This document shows, one piece after another, positions 46,412 through 57,024 of a stretch of 64,000 bases of DNA. The notes below the pieces were generated by a model. The model did not search any database. It saw only the letters and a list, made by a program, of their open reading frames with translations, and was not told the DNA's origin. How positions within the stretch are numbered: position 1 is the first letter of the stretch; each line of letters opens with the position of its first letter. The stretch comes from an uncultured Bacteroidaceae bacterium (GTDB taxonomy: Bacteria > Bacteroidota > Bacteroidia > Bacteroidales > Bacteroidaceae): the NCBI GenBank assembly GCA_905234605.1, contig CAJOIE010000004.1, forward strand, positions 62,001 to 126,000, read 5' to 3'. A program made the translations under genes and the position numbers.

Positions 46412-49400
46412 ATGCCTTACAAGAAAGAGAATAAGACCAAGAACAACTTCACCAAGATAACCATCTCCCTGGCCTCTCCCGAAGAGATAAAGGAGAACTC
46501 CTATGGCGAGGTGTTGAAGCCTGAGACCATCAACTACCGCACCTATAAGCCCGAGCGCGACGGCCTCTTCTGCGAGCGTATCTTCGGTCCTACCAAGGAC
46601 TATGAGTGCCATTGCGGCAAGTACAAGCGCATCCGTTACAAGGGCATCGTGTGCGACCGTTGCAGCGTTGAGGTCACCGAGAAGAAGGTGCGTCGTGAGC
46701 GCAGTGGCCACATTGAGCTCGTGGTGCCCGTGGCACATATATGGTATTTCCGCAGCCTGCCAAACAAGATAGGCTACCTCCTTGGTATGCCTACCAAGAA
46801 GCTGGACTCCGTGATTTACTATGAGCGCTACGTGGTCATCAATCCAGGACCGTTCCTCGAAGAGGAAGAGGAAGGTGTGCATCTGGAGAAGTTCGACCTT
46901 CTCACAGAGGAAGAATATCTGGCACACCTCGACCGTCTGCCTTCCGACAACCAGTATCTGCCCGACGACGACCCGCAGAAGTTCGTTGCCAAGATGGGTG
47001 CCGAGGCTATCTACGACCTGCTCGTAGGCCTCGACCTCGACAAACTGTCCTATGAGCTGCGCGACCGTGCCAACTCCGACAGCGCACAGCAGCGCAAGAC
47101 CGAGGCCCTCAAGCGCCTGCAGGTGGTGGAGAGCTTCCGCGCAAGCAAGGGCCGCAACCGTCCTGAGTGGATGATAATGAAGATACTGCCTGTCATCCCG
47201 CCCGACTTGCGTCCGTTGGTGCCCCTTGATGGCGGCCGTTTCGCCACCTCCGACCTCAACGACCTCTACCGCCGTGTCATCATCCGCAACAACCGCCTCA
47301 AGCGTCTCATCGAGATTAAGGCTCCTGAGGTCATCCTGCGCAACGAGAAGCGTATGCTTCAGGAAGCCGTTGACAGCCTCTTCGACAACAGCCGCAAGAG
47401 CAGTGCCGTGAAGAGCGAGAGCAACCGCCCGCTCAAGTCGCTGTCCGACTCCCTCAAAGGCAAGCAGGGACGTTTCCGCCAGAACCTCCTTGGTAAGCGT
47501 GTCGACTATTCGGCCCGTTCCGTGATTGTCGTAGGCCCTGAACTCAACATGGGTGAGTGCGGACTGCCCAAGCTTATGGCAGCCGAGCTCTACAAACCGT
47601 TCATCATACGTAAGCTCATTGAGCGCGGCATAGTCAAGACCGTGAAGTCGGCCAAGAAGATTGTCGACCGCAAGGATCCCATTATCTGGGACATCCTCGA
47701 GTTCGTCATGAAGGGCCACCCGGTGCTCCTCAACCGTGCTCCGACACTTCACCGTCTGGGCATCCAGGCATTCCAGCCAAAGATGATTGAGGGTAAGGCC
47801 ATCCAGCTTCACCCGTTGGCATGTACGGCATTCAATGCCGACTTCGATGGCGACCAGATGGCAGTCCACCTTCCACTCTCCAACGAGGCCATTCTGGAGG
47901 CTCAGATCCTCATGCTTCAGAGCCACAACATCCTCAATCCCGCCAATGGCGCGCCTATCACCGTGCCCTCGCAGGACATGGTGCTCGGCCTATACTACAT
48001 CACCAAGATACGTCCGGGAGCCAAGGGTGCAGGCCTCACCTTCTACGGTCCTGAGGAAGCAATCATAGCTTACAACGAGCGTCGTGTCGACGTCCACGCC
48101 CCCGTCAAGGTCGTGGTGCAGGACAAGCTTGAGGACGGCACCATAGGCTCACGTCTCGTGGAGACATCTGTCGGCCGTGTCATTGTCAACGAGATTATCC
48201 CTGTCGAAGTCGGCTTCTTCAACGACATCATCTCCAAGAAGACCCTGCGCGGCCTCATCACCGATGTCATCAAGACCGTCGGCGTGGCTCGTGCATGCTC
48301 GTTCCTCGACGGCATCAAGAACCTGGGCTACAAGCTGGCCTACGACGGCGGCCTGTCGTTCAACCTCGGTGACATCATCATCCCCGAGGAGAAAGCAGCT
48401 CTTGTGCAGCGTGGCAACGACGAGGTGGAGCGCATCATGGGTGACTACAACATGGGCTTCATCACCGACAAGGAGCGCTACAACCAGGTCATCGATGCGT
48501 GGACACACGTCAACAACGACCTCTCCGCTGTACTCATGAAGACCATGCGTGAGGCCGACCAGGGTTTCAATGCTGTCTACATGATGCTCGACTCCGGTGC
48601 CCGTGGCTCCGCTGGCCAGATCTCGCAGCTCTCGGGTATGCGCGGCCTTATGGCCAAGCCCCAGAAGGCAGGTGCCGAGGCACAGATTATCGAGAACCCC
48701 ATCCTCTCCAACTTCAAGGAAGGCATGTCCGTGCTGGAGTACTTCATCTCTACCCACGGTGCACGTAAGGGTCTTGCCGACACCGCCCTGAAGACTGCCG
48801 ACGCCGGCTACCTCACACGCCGTCTTGTCGATGTGTCGCACGACGTCATCATCACCGAGGAGGACTGCGGCACGCTGCGCGGCCTCGTGTGCACAGCACT
48901 CAAGAATGGAGACGAGGTCATCTCCTCGCTCTACGACCGCATCCTCGGCCGTGTCAGTGTGCACGACATCATCAACCCCTCCACCAACAAGCTCATCGTG
49001 GCCGCCGGTGAGGAAATCACCGAGGCCGTAGCTCAGGAAATAGAGAACTCGCCTATAGAGAGCGTCGAGATACGTTCCGTGCTCACCTGCGAGAGCCGTC
49101 ATGGCGTGTGCATGAAGTGCTACGGTCGCAACCTGGCCACCAGCCGCATGGTGCAGAAAGGCGAGGCTGTGGGTGTCATTGCGGCACAGTCCATCGGTGA
49201 GCCTGGCACACAGCTTACGCTCCGCACGTTCCACGCCGGTGGTGTGGCCGACAATGCTGCCGCCAACGCAACCATCAAGGCCAAGTACGACAGCCGCCTC
49301 GAGTTCGAGGAGCTACGCACCGTCGACATCACCGACGAGGCAGGCACGCAAGCCAAGATGGTGGTCGGTCGTCTGGCCGAAGTGCGCTTCGTCGACTCCA

Positions 49401-50704
49401 ACACAGGCATAGTGCTTCTCACGCAGAACGTGCCCTATGGTTCAACCCTCTACAAGAAAGATGGTGAGAAGGTGGCCAAGGGCGACATCGTTGCCAAGTG
49501 GGATCCTTTCAATGCCGTCATTGTCACAGAGTCTGCCGGTCGCGTGGAGTTTGAGGATGTCATTGAAGGTGTCACCTATCGTGTCGACACCGACGATGCC
49601 ACAGGCCTGCGCGAACTCATCGTCATTGAGTCCAAGGACAAGACCAAGGTGCCCGTGTGCCACATCCTCGACGATAAGGGCGAACTGCTCCGCACATACA
49701 ACTTCCCCATCGGCGGCCACATCTCAGTCGAAGACAAACAGATGGTCAAGGCCGGCGAGGTGCTCGTCAAGATACCGCGTGCGGTAGGCAAGGCGGGCGA
49801 CATCACAGGCGGTCTGCCCCGTGTCACCGAGCTCTTCGAGGCACGCAACCCGAGCAATCCTGCTGTGGTATGCGAAATCGACGGTGAGGTCAAGATGGGC
49901 AAACTCAAGCGAGGCAACCGCGAAATCATCGTCACCAGCAAGGTGGGCGACGAGCGTCGCTACCTCGTGCCCCTGTCCAAGCAGATCCTTGTGCAGGAGA
50001 ACGACTATGTCCGCGCCGGCACACCGCTCTCCGACGGTGCTGTCACGCCTGCCGACATCCTGGCCATTCAGGGTCCCACGGCAGTGCAGGAGTACATCGT
50101 CAACGAGGTGCAGGACGTCTACCGTCTGCAAGGTGTTAAGATCAACGACAAGCACTTCGAGGTCATTGTCCGTCAGATGATGCGCAAGGTGCAAATCAAC
50201 GAGCCTGGCGACACCCGCTTCCTCGAGCAGCAGGTTGTCGACAAGCAGGAGTTCGCTGAGGAGAACGACCGCATCTGGGGCAAGAAAGTTGTCACCGATG
50301 CCGGCGACAGCGAGACCATGCTCCCCGGCATGATTGTCACGGCCCGCAAGCTGCGCGACGAGAACTCACTCCTCAAGCGCCGCGACCTGCGCCTCGTGGA
50401 AGTGCGCGATGCCGTGCCTGCCACATCGACGCAGATACTGCAAGGCATCACGCGTGCAGCTCTACAGACCAACTCGTTCATGTCGGCAGCTTCCTTCCAG
50501 GAAACCACCAAGGTGCTCAACGAGGCTGCCATCAATGGCAAGAGCGACCGTCTCGAGGGCATGAAGGAGAACGTCATCTGCGGTCACCTCATCCCTGCCG
50601 GTACAGGCTTGCGCGAGTTCGACCGCATCATCGTGGGCTCCAAGGAAGACTACGACCGTGTGCTCTCCAATCGCCGCGCCATCCTTGACTACGAAGTGGA
50701 GTAG
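46412..50704 (+). CDS. rpoC: DNA-directed RNA polymerase subunit beta'
   Basis: 1,430 residues. The catalytic Mg-binding loop NADFDGDQ is at residues 475-482. The N-terminal zinc site is C66, C68, C81 and C84 ([20 protein letters not shown]). The second zinc site lies around [15 protein letters not shown]. Bridge helix and trigger loop regions are readable ([36 protein letters not shown]). Ends normally ([10 protein letters not shown]), and a strong intrinsic terminator follows. Confidence 0.98.
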   Translation: MPYKKENKTKNNFTKITISLASPEEIKENSYGEVLKPETINYRTYKPERDGLFCERIFGPTKDYECHCGKYKRIRYKGIVCDRCSVEVTEKKVRRERSGHIELVVPVAHIWYFRSLPNKIGYLLGMPTKKLDSVIYYERYVVINPGPFLEEEEEGVHLEKFDLLTEEEYLAHLDRLPSDNQYLPDDDPQKFVAKMGAEAIYDLLVGLDLDKLSYELRDRANSDSAQQRKTEALKRLQVVESFRASKGRNRPEWMIMKILPVIPPDLRPLVPLDGGRFATSDLNDLYRRVIIRNNRLKRLIEIKAPEVILRNEKRMLQEAVDSLFDNSRKSSAVKSESNRPLKSLSDSLKGKQGRFRQNLLGKRVDYSARSVIVVGPELNMGECGLPKLMAAELYKPFIIRKLIERGIVKTVKSAKKIVDRKDPIIWDILEFVMKGHPVLLNRAPTLHRLGIQAFQPKMIEGKAIQLHPLACTAFNADFDGDQMAVHLPLSNEAILEAQILMLQSHNILNPANGAPITVPSQDMVLGLYYITKIRPGAKGAGLTFYGPEEAIIAYNERRVDVHAPVKVVVQDKLEDGTIGSRLVETSVGRVIVNEIIPVEVGFFNDIISKKTLRGLITDVIKTVGVARACSFLDGIKNLGYKLAYDGGLSFNLGDIIIPEEKAALVQRGNDEVERIMGDYNMGFITDKERYNQVIDAWTHVNNDLSAVLMKTMREADQGFNAVYMMLDSGARGSAGQISQLSGMRGLMAKPQKAGAEAQIIENPILSNFKEGMSVLEYFISTHGARKGLADTALKTADAGYLTRRLVDVSHDVIITEEDCGTLRGLVCTALKNGDEVISSLYDRILGRVSVHDIINPSTNKLIVAAGEEITEAVAQEIENSPIESVEIRSVLTCESRHGVCMKCYGRNLATSRMVQKGEAVGVIAAQSIGEPGTQLTLRTFHAGGVADNAAANATIKAKYDSRLEFEELRTVDITDEAGTQAKMVVGRLAEVRFVDSNTGIVLLTQNVPYGSTLYKKDGEKVAKGDIVAKWDPFNAVIVTESAGRVEFEDVIEGVTYRVDTDDATGLRELIVIESKDKTKVPVCHILDDKGELLRTYNFPIGGHISVEDKQMVKAGEVLVKIPRAVGKAGDITGGLPRVTELFEARNPSNPAVVCEIDGEVKMGKLKRGNREIIVTSKVGDERRYLVPLSKQILVQENDYVRAGTPLSDGAVTPADILAIQGPTAVQEYIVNEVQDVYRLQGVKINDKHFEVIVRQMMRKVQINEPGDTRFLEQQVVDKQEFAEENDRIWGKKVVTDAGDSETMLPGMIVTARKLRDENSLLKRRDLRLVEVRDAVPATSTQILQGITRAALQTNSFMSAASFQETTKVLNEAAINGKSDRLEGMKENVICGHLIPAGTGLREFDRIIVGSKEDYDRVLSNRRAILDYEVE

Positions 50705-50753
50705 GGCAACCGTCACTCCACAAGTGGAACCAACGCAATTGGCCTAATATGAA

Positions 50754-50789
50754 AGCACCCCGCAGGATAAAGCCTGTGGGGTGCTTTTT
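50754..50789 (+). terminator. Intrinsic terminator of the rpoBC operon
   Basis: AGCACCCCGCAGG (50754-50766) pairs with CCTGTGGGGTGCT (50773-50785; one G-U pair), loop ATAAAG, followed by TTTT. Located 49 bp after the rpoC stop. Confidence 0.92.
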
Positions 50790-50801
50790 GCAGTATATTC
50801 C

Positions 50802-50833
50802 TTTGCCCGTAGGGAGATGTTTCATATTTTTGC
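50802..50833 (+). promoter_or_regulatory. Consensus promoter for the LRR surface protein
   Basis: TTTG at 50802-50805, exactly 19 bp, then TATTTTTGC at 50825-50833: the best match to the Bacteroidetes promoter in the window. Start near 50840, directly followed by a small hairpin (AGTGACC / GGTCGCT, 50841-50859). Confidence 0.8.
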
Positions 50834-50898
50834 CGCTGATAGTGACCTAATGGGTCGCTGTTTCACAAGAGTGTAAATCAGAATAAACCAACTCTACC

Positions 50899-53800
50899 AT
50901 GCATATCCGTCACAGCCTGTTCTCTCTGCTTGCAGCTGTTGTCTGTGCAATCCCCTCATATGCCTCCTATAGCATCGAGGCTCCTGTCGAGCCGCAGCCT
51001 GTTAGTTCTATTGGCGGCGTAGATAACTACTACGTCAGGAGTGTAGCCACGGGCACGTTCCTCTGCAACGGCAATTCCTACAACACACAGTTGTCCACGA
51101 CAGACGATGTCATCCCCATCATGCCGCTTCGTTTGGAGAATGTGGATACAGGAGATACTTTCGACTACTTGTACCGCGGTTACTATCGTTCTGGAAGCAG
51201 CTATGGCAGCGGCTACATCTTCCGTGTCGTTAATCCTGACTATGCGGTGCTCAATGACGGCGTGTTATTCCGTGACTCGGAAGAGAATGCCTTCGTTGAC
51301 CTCAACACTCAGGCGCGCGACTTCCTATGGGATGTGGTCGGCGCAGGCGAGTCCGTATTTGAGATACAATGCGTCAGCAGCTCTATCTACAGCAATTCCC
51401 ACCTGTGCGCGCAGAGTGCCGGTGCACCCGTCGTGTTCAGCGATGCCCTCGGGGAGCCTTATAATCAGTGGCAGTTCTATATTGCTGATGTCTACTATAG
51501 CTATGCAGCCCTTAATGTTTTATACAATGCCATCGTTGCCTACGAGGCAGTGACAGGGGCGCAAATAGCCGATGTAGCTCCAGATATATATACTGTGTAT
51601 GAAGACTATAAGGCGAAGAATGACAATGGCAGCCTCACAGCAGATGAAGCAGCGACTATGGCAGACAATGCATTGGAATTGGCCGGCACGGTCAATGACA
51701 TGATGCGCTCGTTTCAGATTGAGCAGGCTGTCCAGTCCTCTCCTGCCGACATCACCCAGCTGGCCATCCCCAATGCCGACTTCAGCGACGGAACCGACTA
51801 TTGGAAAGTGTCTTTCAATGAGAGTTTCTCGGGCAATGTGCAGGTGCAGAGCGCGACCTACACGAATGGCACAGTGCAGGTGTCGGGTTTCCTCGAAGCC
51901 TGGCGAGCTTCGTCCACTGGCAGTCTGCCGGATGGATATTTCTATCAGGTAACGCCCACGCTGCCCGTGGGACAATACACGTTTGAGTGCGATGCCATTG
52001 CCTGCAACCAGTCGGGCAACTACACCGTTGACCAGATAACAGGTGCTTATCTTTTTGCCTCATTCCCCGAAACAGACTATTCCTATGTTGTGAACCTCCA
52101 GACAGACAATCGTGCTCCCAGACATTTTGAGATGGAGTTTTCCGTTGAGCAGGCATCGTCCGTGATACTGGGCATCATGCTTCAAGGCACCAACGTCAAC
52201 TGGGTGGGTATGGACAACTTCCGTCTCACCTATTCTAATGGTTACGCCACCGACCTCGATCTGCTCAACGCCACCCTTGCCTCGGAGATAGCCAAGGCGC
52301 AGGCTTTGCTGGGCACCATTCCTAATGGCGCATGGCAGCGGCTCAGTGCCGTGATAGACGCCAATAGCGGCGACCACTCCAATGAGGACGATGCCCGCAG
52401 TGCCATCGCTGCCGTGCGGGCAGCCTTACGGCAGGCTCAGGCATTGGTGTCTGCCTATGCAGAATATGTTGATACATACAACCATGTCATGTCCGAGCCC
52501 GACGACGGTTCCGATGCTTATTCTGATTTCTTCGCTACCTGTTCGTCTGTAGACCAGAATCTGCATGCCAATCAGGATGTCACAGCCAGCGACATTGCCA
52601 ACGCCGCTGCGGCTCTTGAACAGGCTCTTGTCACCCTCCACCTGGCACAAGGCGGCATAGGGGCCGACATCACGGCGGCCTATATCAGCAACCACGAGCC
52701 CTATGCCAACGGCGACAGTTGGGAATTCCCTGTCGTGTCGCCGAATGCCTACGACTCAGGCAACCGCTGCGCCGAGTTCTGGAGTCAGCAGGGTGCCATC
52801 ATGCAGCAGACCATTCACAACCTGCCTGCCGGCGACTACACCCTCACCGCTGTGGCGTTCACGCGCACAGGACTCTATGGTCGTCTCTTTGCCGGCGATG
52901 CCAGCATACCATTGGCAACGGTGTCTGACACTGAAGTCAACTCCCGCTCTGCCGCAAATGTGTGGTTCAACAGCGGCAATGGTGTCAACAGCCTCAACTT
53001 CAGCATGCCCACGGATGGCGATATCACCATTGGCCTCGTTGCTCCGTCCGACGGCGATGCATGGATGGTGTGGCGCAGCTTCAGTCTCACCATAGGGCAC
53101 ACGGACAGCGACCCCTTCGCCTACACTGTAGGCTCGCAGTTCGATGTCACCGTGGGTGAGGATGTCCTCGCGTTTGAGGTCACCGGCGAGACGACAGCCT
53201 CGCTGGTAGCCGCCACGTGTGTGGGCTCACAGCTCACCATCCCGTCGTCGGTCTTTGGTTTCACTGTGGATGCCATTGCCGGCGGTGGCGTCTTCCAGGG
53301 ATTCGCCAACCTTGAGACGGTGGTGCTACCCTCAGGTTTGCGCTCCATCGGTGCCAATGCCTTCCGTTCATGCTCCGCCCTTAGTTCGATCACCATTCCC
53401 TCGTCCATTGTCGAGATTGGCAATTATGCTTTCTACAACTGCCCTGCCCTGCCTGCCGACCTTATGCTCTCTGACGTTCAGACCTACGATGACTGGGAAA
53501 GTACTAATCACGATAACAATTCGCAGTCAGAGCAGTACTATGATATCAATGCTTCAGCAGGTCAGCTGGTCTCCTTCGACTGGGCGGTCAGCTCAGAGAA
53601 TGGCTTTGACTGGCTCACTGTCGATGCCGGCGGCACGCAGATACTGCGCGTATCGGGCACGGAGAGCGGTCATACGGACTACCAGCTGACATCCGACGCA
53701 GCGCAGTTGCATGTGGTCTACAGCAAGGACGGCAGTGAGGACCGCGGCGACGACAAGGGCTCGGTAAGCAACATCGTGGTGGGGGTCAATGCCCATGAGT

Positions 53801-56800
53801 TCATGCAGTCCATCGGGGCCTACGCCTTCTACGACTGTTCATCACTGACGGGCCTTACGCTGCCGGCCACGTTCAGCAGTCTTGGCAACTATGCCTTTGG
53901 CGGCACAAGCAGCCTCGAAACGGTTGCCGTGCACGCCACCACTCCGCCGGCAGCATCGGAGTCGGCATTCACGTCTGAGGTCTACTCAGGGGCCACCCTT
54001 GTGGTGCCCGAGGGCATGATTTCAGCCTATCAGGCAGCACCTTCATGGGGCTCTTTTGCCAATATCACCGATGCTTCCGGTCAGCAGCCTGCTCACTCCG
54101 TGGGCGATGAGATTCTCGTCTACTTGACATCGGGCGACGGCACGGCCGCGCTCACCTTCCGTGTTACGACAGAGACTACCGTGATGCTCTGCGAGTCGGA
54201 GAATGTGGGAGCTTCGCTCGCCATTCCCTCAGTAGTGGACGGCCTCACCGTGACGGCCATCAGCGACGACGGTGTGTTCTACGGCAACACCTTGTTGACT
54301 GAAATCACCCTGCCGGAACACTTGCAGACACTAGGGCGCAACGCGTTCCGTGGCTGTGCGTCTCTGGGCAGCATCAGCATACCCGACGAGGTGACCACCA
54401 TCGGCAACTATGCCTTCTACGGCTGCTCCAACATCACCGAGTACGTCCTGCCGGCATCGCTTCAGGCAATAGGTAACTATGCCTTCTACGGCAACAGCGG
54501 CATTGTCTCTGTCGTGATGCAGGGCGAGACGCCGCCTTCAGGGCAGGAGAACATCTTCTCAAGCACTACCTACACCAGCGCCACCCTCACGGTGCCTGCG
54601 GGCACCAAGGAAGCATACGCAGCCACATCTTATGGCAAGCGCTTCAGTGAGAATAATAACATTACTGATGGTCAGGAACTGTCTGTAGGCTCCGAGTTTA
54701 TGTGGTCGTCGCCGCAGGGCTACACACTACGTTTCATGGTGCTATCCACTGACCCTGCCACATGTACGCTTGTGGGCGGGGCCGATGTGGCCAGCCTCGT
54801 GGTGCCTGCCGAGGCTAATGGCTATAGTGTGGTCTCGGTGAGCAGCAGTGCCTGCCGTAGCATGACCAACATCGCCTCTGTCACTCTGCCAGACGGCATC
54901 ACCACAATCGGCGACTATGCTTTCCGCGGATGCACGTCGCTCGCCTCGCTGAGCCTGCCAGCCACACTGACAGACATCGGCTCCTATGCTTTCTACGGCT
55001 GCACGGCACTCGTCAGCATCACCTTGCCGGCTTCGCTGCAAAACATTGCTTCCTATGCCTTCTATTCTTGCAGCAAGCTGGCCGACATCACCACTCTGGG
55101 CACCACGCCGCCGGCTGCCGTGGCATCGGCGTTCTACACCTCCACCTACAATACTGCCACTCTCCACGTGCCGGCAGGGCTGGGTGATGCCTATGCTGCC
55201 GACAGCGTGTGGGGCCGTTTCGCCAATATCGCCGACCCCGACAACCTGAACGTCAACATCACTGTCGTGGGCAACGGCACCGTCAGCGTGGGCGAACAGC
55301 ACATCACCGACAAGGGCAACTTCTATGTCAAGCGCGAAACCAATGTCACCGTTACCATCACCCCTGACGCCGGCTGGAGGCTTACAGCGGTGGCGTTGCA
55401 GGGCACCATCACACGCAATCTGACATCAAACGTGCAGACCGACGGCACACTCACATTCTCCACCACAGAGAGTGCCACACTGGCTGTCACCTTCGAGCCT
55501 GTGCCGCGCTCCGTCAATGTGGTGCGCATAGGCAAGGGCTCGGTGAGCATCAACGGCAACCGCCTCGACTTCGGCCAGACCGACGGTGGCTTCGTGCAAG
55601 GACTGTCGCTCACTGGTTCGGCACAGGTGATGCTGTCGGTAGTGCCGGCATCGGGCGAGCGCCTTAGCAAGCTGACCGTCGGCGGGACAGATGCCAGCAC
55701 ACGTGTGGATGCCTCCAATACGGCCGACATCACCGACCTTGTGGGCAGCAACACACTCATCATGGTGGAGTTCGGCGAGAGCACCAACTACTTCATCGCC
55801 GGTGGCATTGCTTACATCATCCCCGACCCCACGCGCCGGAATGTCAAGGTGGCGCAGCGCAAGTACTCGGGCGACCTCGTCATCCCCGACAGTGTGCTCA
55901 ACGATGGCGTCTACTACCGTGTCACCGGTCTGGCCGACAGTGCCTTCTACGGTTCCACAACGCTGCGCTCCGTCGTAGTGCCATCAACGGTGGCCAATGC
56001 CAACAGCATCGGCCAGCGTCTCTTCGGCGAGTGCTCACGCCTGGCTGCCATCGTGTGGCACCCGCAGACGCCGCTGCCGGCCACGGCCATCGACAACTTC
56101 TACAATCCCAACCTGCTGGTATATACCGACTACTGGTCGCGCGTATCGGCACTGGTCGAAGCCAAGGTCATCAACAATGTGCTCCTGTTGCAGAGCGACG
56201 GCAGCTACAGAACGGCAACGCCAATCACCATCACGCTGTCCGACGCCAAGACCTATGCCGACTACTACGCTCCATATCCCTTCTGGGCACGGCGCATAGA
56301 GTACACGCACGACTACACCATGACAACGCTCCATGGTGTGTGCCAGGGTTGGGAGACGCTGTCGCTGCCTTTCTCCCCAACATATATTGCCAACAAGCCC
56401 AAAAGACGCATCTGTCACCCGTTTGCCACTGTCGACGAGGACAACATAGCCGACACGCACCCGTTCTGGCTATATACCTATGAGACCGACGGCGCATTCC
56501 ACGAGGCTGCTGCCATCGAGGCCTACAAGCCATATCTCATCTCCATGCCCAACGACGACTTCTATCCTGAGAGCTACAACCTCTCAGGCACCATCACTTT
56601 CAGTGCCGACAGCGTAGTGGTGCCTGCAACGCCGGAGGCTCTTGGGGTGAAAGGCCCGACCATGACGTTCACGCCCAACTTCTCGGTCTTCGAGAACGAG
56701 GCGCAGCGTTTCATCCTCAATGTAGAGAACGCCTTCATATCCTATCAGGGCAGCCGCGATAAGGGCTCGGCCTTCTTCCGGCAGAACCAGTTGGCCCAGC

Positions 56801-57024
56801 CGTTGCTCCCCTTCACGGCCTATTTCACCACCTCGATGGCCAATGTCAAGGACTGCTTCGGTGTCTTCGAGACGCTCTACGACGCTGTGCGCTCCATCTC
56901 AGCAGGGCGTAGCCGCGAGGCACATGGTGTCTACGACCTCAGCGGTCGCCGTGTGGCCGACAGTGCGACAGGTCTGCGCCCCGGCATCTACGTCATCGAT
57001 GGTCGCAAGGTGGCTGTGAAATGA
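50899..57024 (+). CDS. BspA-type leucine-rich-repeat surface protein with type IX tail
   Basis: 2,041 residues. Signal peptide 1-22 (SLLAAVVCAIPSYA). The N-terminal region (25-300) contains a globular part around SYSNSHLCAQ-like segments; two beta-sandwich, carbohydrate-binding-like parts follow (about 285-450 and 595-735) with a helical bundle between (450-585). LRR_5/BspA blocks start near 781, 1108, 1301 and 1661 (repeats such as LRSIGANAFRSCSALSSITI and GNYAFYGC). The first block is interrupted by a beta-sandwich insert (about 855-962). Two InlB-B-like repeats lie at about 1451-1634. The tail is HGVYDLSGRRV plus GIYVIDGRKVAVK, a clear type A sorting signal. Likely a surface adhesin; BspA proteins bind fibronectin or host cells. 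It overlaps the next gene by ATGA. Confidence 0.88.
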   Translation: MHIRHSLFSLLAAVVCAIPSYASYSIEAPVEPQPVSSIGGVDNYYVRSVATGTFLCNGNSYNTQLSTTDDVIPIMPLRLENVDTGDTFDYLYRGYYRSGSSYGSGYIFRVVNPDYAVLNDGVLFRDSEENAFVDLNTQARDFLWDVVGAGESVFEIQCVSSSIYSNSHLCAQSAGAPVVFSDALGEPYNQWQFYIADVYYSYAALNVLYNAIVAYEAVTGAQIADVAPDIYTVYEDYKAKNDNGSLTADEAATMADNALELAGTVNDMMRSFQIEQAVQSSPADITQLAIPNADFSDGTDYWKVSFNESFSGNVQVQSATYTNGTVQVSGFLEAWRASSTGSLPDGYFYQVTPTLPVGQYTFECDAIACNQSGNYTVDQITGAYLFASFPETDYSYVVNLQTDNRAPRHFEMEFSVEQASSVILGIMLQGTNVNWVGMDNFRLTYSNGYATDLDLLNATLASEIAKAQALLGTIPNGAWQRLSAVIDANSGDHSNEDDARSAIAAVRAALRQAQALVSAYAEYVDTYNHVMSEPDDGSDAYSDFFATCSSVDQNLHANQDVTASDIANAAAALEQALVTLHLAQGGIGADITAAYISNHEPYANGDSWEFPVVSPNAYDSGNRCAEFWSQQGAIMQQTIHNLPAGDYTLTAVAFTRTGLYGRLFAGDASIPLATVSDTEVNSRSAANVWFNSGNGVNSLNFSMPTDGDITIGLVAPSDGDAWMVWRSFSLTIGHTDSDPFAYTVGSQFDVTVGEDVLAFEVTGETTASLVAATCVGSQLTIPSSVFGFTVDAIAGGGVFQGFANLETVVLPSGLRSIGANAFRSCSALSSITIPSSIVEIGNYAFYNCPALPADLMLSDVQTYDDWESTNHDNNSQSEQYYDINASAGQLVSFDWAVSSENGFDWLTVDAGGTQILRVSGTESGHTDYQLTSDAAQLHVVYSKDGSEDRGDDKGSVSNIVVGVNAHEFMQSIGAYAFYDCSSLTGLTLPATFSSLGNYAFGGTSSLETVAVHATTPPAASESAFTSEVYSGATLVVPEGMISAYQAAPSWGSFANITDASGQQPAHSVGDEILVYLTSGDGTAALTFRVTTETTVMLCESENVGASLAIPSVVDGLTVTAISDDGVFYGNTLLTEITLPEHLQTLGRNAFRGCASLGSISIPDEVTTIGNYAFYGCSNITEYVLPASLQAIGNYAFYGNSGIVSVVMQGETPPSGQENIFSSTTYTSATLTVPAGTKEAYAATSYGKRFSENNNITDGQELSVGSEFMWSSPQGYTLRFMVLSTDPATCTLVGGADVASLVVPAEANGYSVVSVSSSACRSMTNIASVTLPDGITTIGDYAFRGCTSLASLSLPATLTDIGSYAFYGCTALVSITLPASLQNIASYAFYSCSKLADITTLGTTPPAAVASAFYTSTYNTATLHVPAGLGDAYAADSVWGRFANIADPDNLNVNITVVGNGTVSVGEQHITDKGNFYVKRETNVTVTITPDAGWRLTAVALQGTITRNLTSNVQTDGTLTFSTTESATLAVTFEPVPRSVNVVRIGKGSVSINGNRLDFGQTDGGFVQGLSLTGSAQVMLSVVPASGERLSKLTVGGTDASTRVDASNTADITDLVGSNTLIMVEFGESTNYFIAGGIAYIIPDPTRRNVKVAQRKYSGDLVIPDSVLNDGVYYRVTGLADSAFYGSTTLRSVVVPSTVANANSIGQRLFGECSRLAAIVWHPQTPLPATAIDNFYNPNLLVYTDYWSRVSALVEAKVINNVLLLQSDGSYRTATPITITLSDAKTYADYYAPYPFWARRIEYTHDYTMTTLHGVCQGWETLSLPFSPTYIANKPKRRICHPFATVDEDNIADTHPFWLYTYETDGAFHEAAAIEAYKPYLISMPNDDFYPESYNLSGTITFSADSVVVPATPEALGVKGPTMTFTPNFSVFENEAQRFILNVENAFISYQGSRDKGSAFFRQNQLAQPLLPFTAYFTTSMANVKDCFGVFETLYDAVRSISAGRSREAHGVYDLSGRRVADSATGLRPGIYVIDGRKVAVK

